DNA from: Thiotrichaceae bacterium
GTDB lineage: Bacteria > Pseudomonadota > Gammaproteobacteria > Thiotrichales > Thiotrichaceae
DNA length: 6,693 nucleotides
Direction: 5' to 3'
Assembly: GCA_024762625.1 (NCBI GenBank)
Contig: JANTHA010000117.1
Coordinates: forward strand, 1-6,693
The notes beneath the pieces are model-generated. The model saw only the letters and a program-made list of their open reading frames with translations. It did not search any database and had not been told where the DNA came from. Each line of letters begins with the position of its first letter. Positions within the stretch are counted from its first letter, which is position 1. Of this stretch, positions 5,569 through 6,693 are shown piece by piece. The position numbers and the translations under genes are program-made.

Positions 5569-6693
5569 AAAACCTCCTCCGGCTGGTCAGCAAGCCCGGC
5601 TTCATAGGCTTCGCCTATTTCCATCCAGCGCATTTCTACGTCTTCCAATTGTTTATCCACCTTGCTTTTTTCCAACAACCTTTTCTTGAGCTGCTGCTTA
5701 TTTTGATCCAGATAATTATCCGGGTCAGCGAGAAAACCTTCAAGTTTAGCCTGTTTTTCACTCAAGTCATCCAACTGTTTTTCCAGCTCTTTTAATTGTC
5801 TGCGCAAAGGCTGTAATTGTTTTCTGCGCGCCGCTTCTTGCTGACGCTGTTCTTTCCTGGAAGGTTCCTGTCTTGTGGTTTTATTTTCAAACGCCGTTAA
5901 ATTGCTTTGCTTAAGCGCGTCAGCAATATAGGCTGCATAATCATCCAGATCGCCGTTAAAGGCTTCGGCCTTGCCATCATGCACCATGATTAATTCATCG
6001 GTAACCGTTTTGAGCAAATGCCGGTCATGCGAAACAATCACCATTGCGCCCTCAAAATCCTGCAAGGCAACACTCAAGGCGTGGCGCATTTGCAAATCCA
6101 GATGGTTGGTTGGCTCATCCAGCAATAACAGATTGGGCCTCTGATACACGAGCAAAGCTAGCACCAGACGGGCTTTCTCTCCGCCGGAGAACGGCCTGAC
6201 CGGCTCATCCACACGCTCCCCGCGAAAGCCGAAACCTCCCAGATAATTCCGCAGATCCTGCTCCCTGGCTACTTTATCCAATGCGCGCAACTGCTCCAGT
6301 GCGGACAAATCCGGATTTAGCTGCTCCAATTGGTGCTGTGCAAAATAGCCAATCTTCAAATCCTGCGCCTGCCAGGCCTCCCCTTTCAAAGCTTTCAGTT
6401 TCCCGGCCAGAAATTTGATCAGGGTTGACTTTCCTGCGCCATTCGGCCCGATTAGACCAATACGCTGCCCCGGCATGAGTTGTATTTTTAACTGATCTAC
6501 AACCACCGTTTCTCCATAGCCAATGGTGACATCCACGATATTTAGCAATCGTTCCGGCAGTTTTTCAGGCGTGAAGAATTGAAAATGAAACGGCGAATCA
6601 ATTTGCGCCGCTGAAATTTGCTCCATGCGCCCGAGGGCCTTTAAACGGCTTTGCGCCTGTTTCGCCTTGGTCGCCTGGGCGCGAAAACGATCA
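5565..6693 (-). CDS. yheS: ABC-F family ATPase, YheS-like, 5'-truncated by the window edge
   Basis: A soluble, ribosome-associated type of ABC ATPase with no membrane domain; ABC-F proteins act at the ribosomal E site, and the exact role of YheS is less clear. The frame stays open to the window end, and residues upstream of the Met at 6626 (DRFRAQATKAKQAQ, then RLKALGRM) are the interdomain linker typical of the family, so that Met is internal. About 375 residues are visible of about 640 in E. coli YheS; the first ATPase domain is missing. Numbering from Met 6626, the second ATPase domain shows Walker A GPNGAGKST (60-68), signature FSGGEK (146-151), Walker B LLLLDEP (166-172, catalytic E171), ABC-F hallmark NHLD (174-177) and switch His200. 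Then come a basic, Gln-rich stretch (250-275) and a coiled coil (about 270-340). LGGFGF (129-134) and GDLDDY (225-230) also match my recollection of YheS. It is not Uup by overall resemblance. Its stop overlaps the next gene. Confidence 0.94.
   Translation of the reverse strand, partial: DRFRAQATKAKQAQSRLKALGRMEQISAAQIDSPFHFQFFTPEKLPERLLNIVDVTIGYGETVVVDQLKIQLMPGQRIGLIGPNGAGKSTLIKFLAGKLKALKGEAWQAQDLKIGYFAQHQLEQLNPDLSALEQLRALDKVAREQDLRNYLGGFGFRGERVDEPVRPFSGGEKARLVLALLVYQRPNLLLLDEPTNHLDLQMRHALSVALQDFEGAMVIVSHDRHLLKTVTDELIMVHDGKAEAFNGDLDDYAAYIADALKQSNLTAFENKTTRQEPSRKEQRQQEAARRKQLQPLRRQLKELEKQLDDLSEKQAKLEGFLADPDNYLDQNKQQLKKRLLEKSKVDKQLEDVEMRWMEIGEAYEAGLADQPEEVL
5573..5580 (-). promoter_or_regulatory. 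Strong Shine-Dalgarno inside the ABC-F 3' end
   Basis: GGAGGAGG on the minus strand lies four bases (TTTT) before the ATG at 5568, within the last codons of the ABC-F gene (Glu-Glu-Val-Leu-stop). With the ATGA overlap it sets the start of the 67-residue gene and implies translational coupling or reinitiation. Confidence 0.8.

Noticed and set aside
6624..6626. Met codon as the start of the ABC-F protein
   Set aside because: The upstream residues to the window end are the conserved interdomain linker, and the first ATPase domain is expected beyond the edge.
1..6693. Mobile element, CRISPR, tRNA, toxin-antitoxin or defence system
   Set aside because: No transposase or integrase, repeat array, cloverleaf sequence or small-gene toxin pair was seen. 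Every gene except the 67-residue one belongs to a known chromosomal family.

Overview
The window is ordinary proteobacterial chromosome: five protein-coding genes, two of them cut by the window edges, arranged as two convergent groups. Moderate-to-low GC, a YheS-type ABC-F ATPase and a Pgi of the long bacterial type suggest a gammaproteobacterium. A methylotroph or methanotroph, or a betaproteobacterial relative, is possible. This placement is inferred from protein flavour and is not secure. I see no mobile element, CRISPR array, tRNA, rRNA or defence locus.

Plus strand, 1-4353: the 3' four-fifths of pgi (glucose-6-phosphate isomerase) is followed after 19 bp by a 1003-residue membrane hybrid histidine kinase. 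The kinase has a periplasmic domain with a c-type haem motif (CVKCH, Tll0287-like/DUF3365 type). A cytoplasmic PAS domain follows that resembles the haem PAS of FixL, then HisKA, HATPase, a degenerate receiver and an intact receiver. It has no HPt domain, so a separate phosphotransfer protein would be needed. The short gap suggests cotranscription with pgi, but there is no convincing ribosome binding site.

Middle, 4354-4504: a perfect 13-bp hairpin with A and T tracts (4431-4467) separates the convergent groups and probably terminates transcription from both sides.

Minus strand, 6693-4505: transcription enters from beyond the right edge through the ABC-F ATPase (second ATPase domain and C-terminal coiled coil visible). 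It continues by an ATGA start-stop overlap into a 67-residue membrane protein with an internal repeat. A 143-bp gap holding a weak terminator-like hairpin and a candidate promoter with a palindrome then leads to a Bax inhibitor-1/YccA-family membrane protein.

The most interesting object is the kinase, which may carry two different haem-sensing modules on opposite sides of the inner membrane. The rest is housekeeping. Nothing here amounts to a clearly new multi-gene system.
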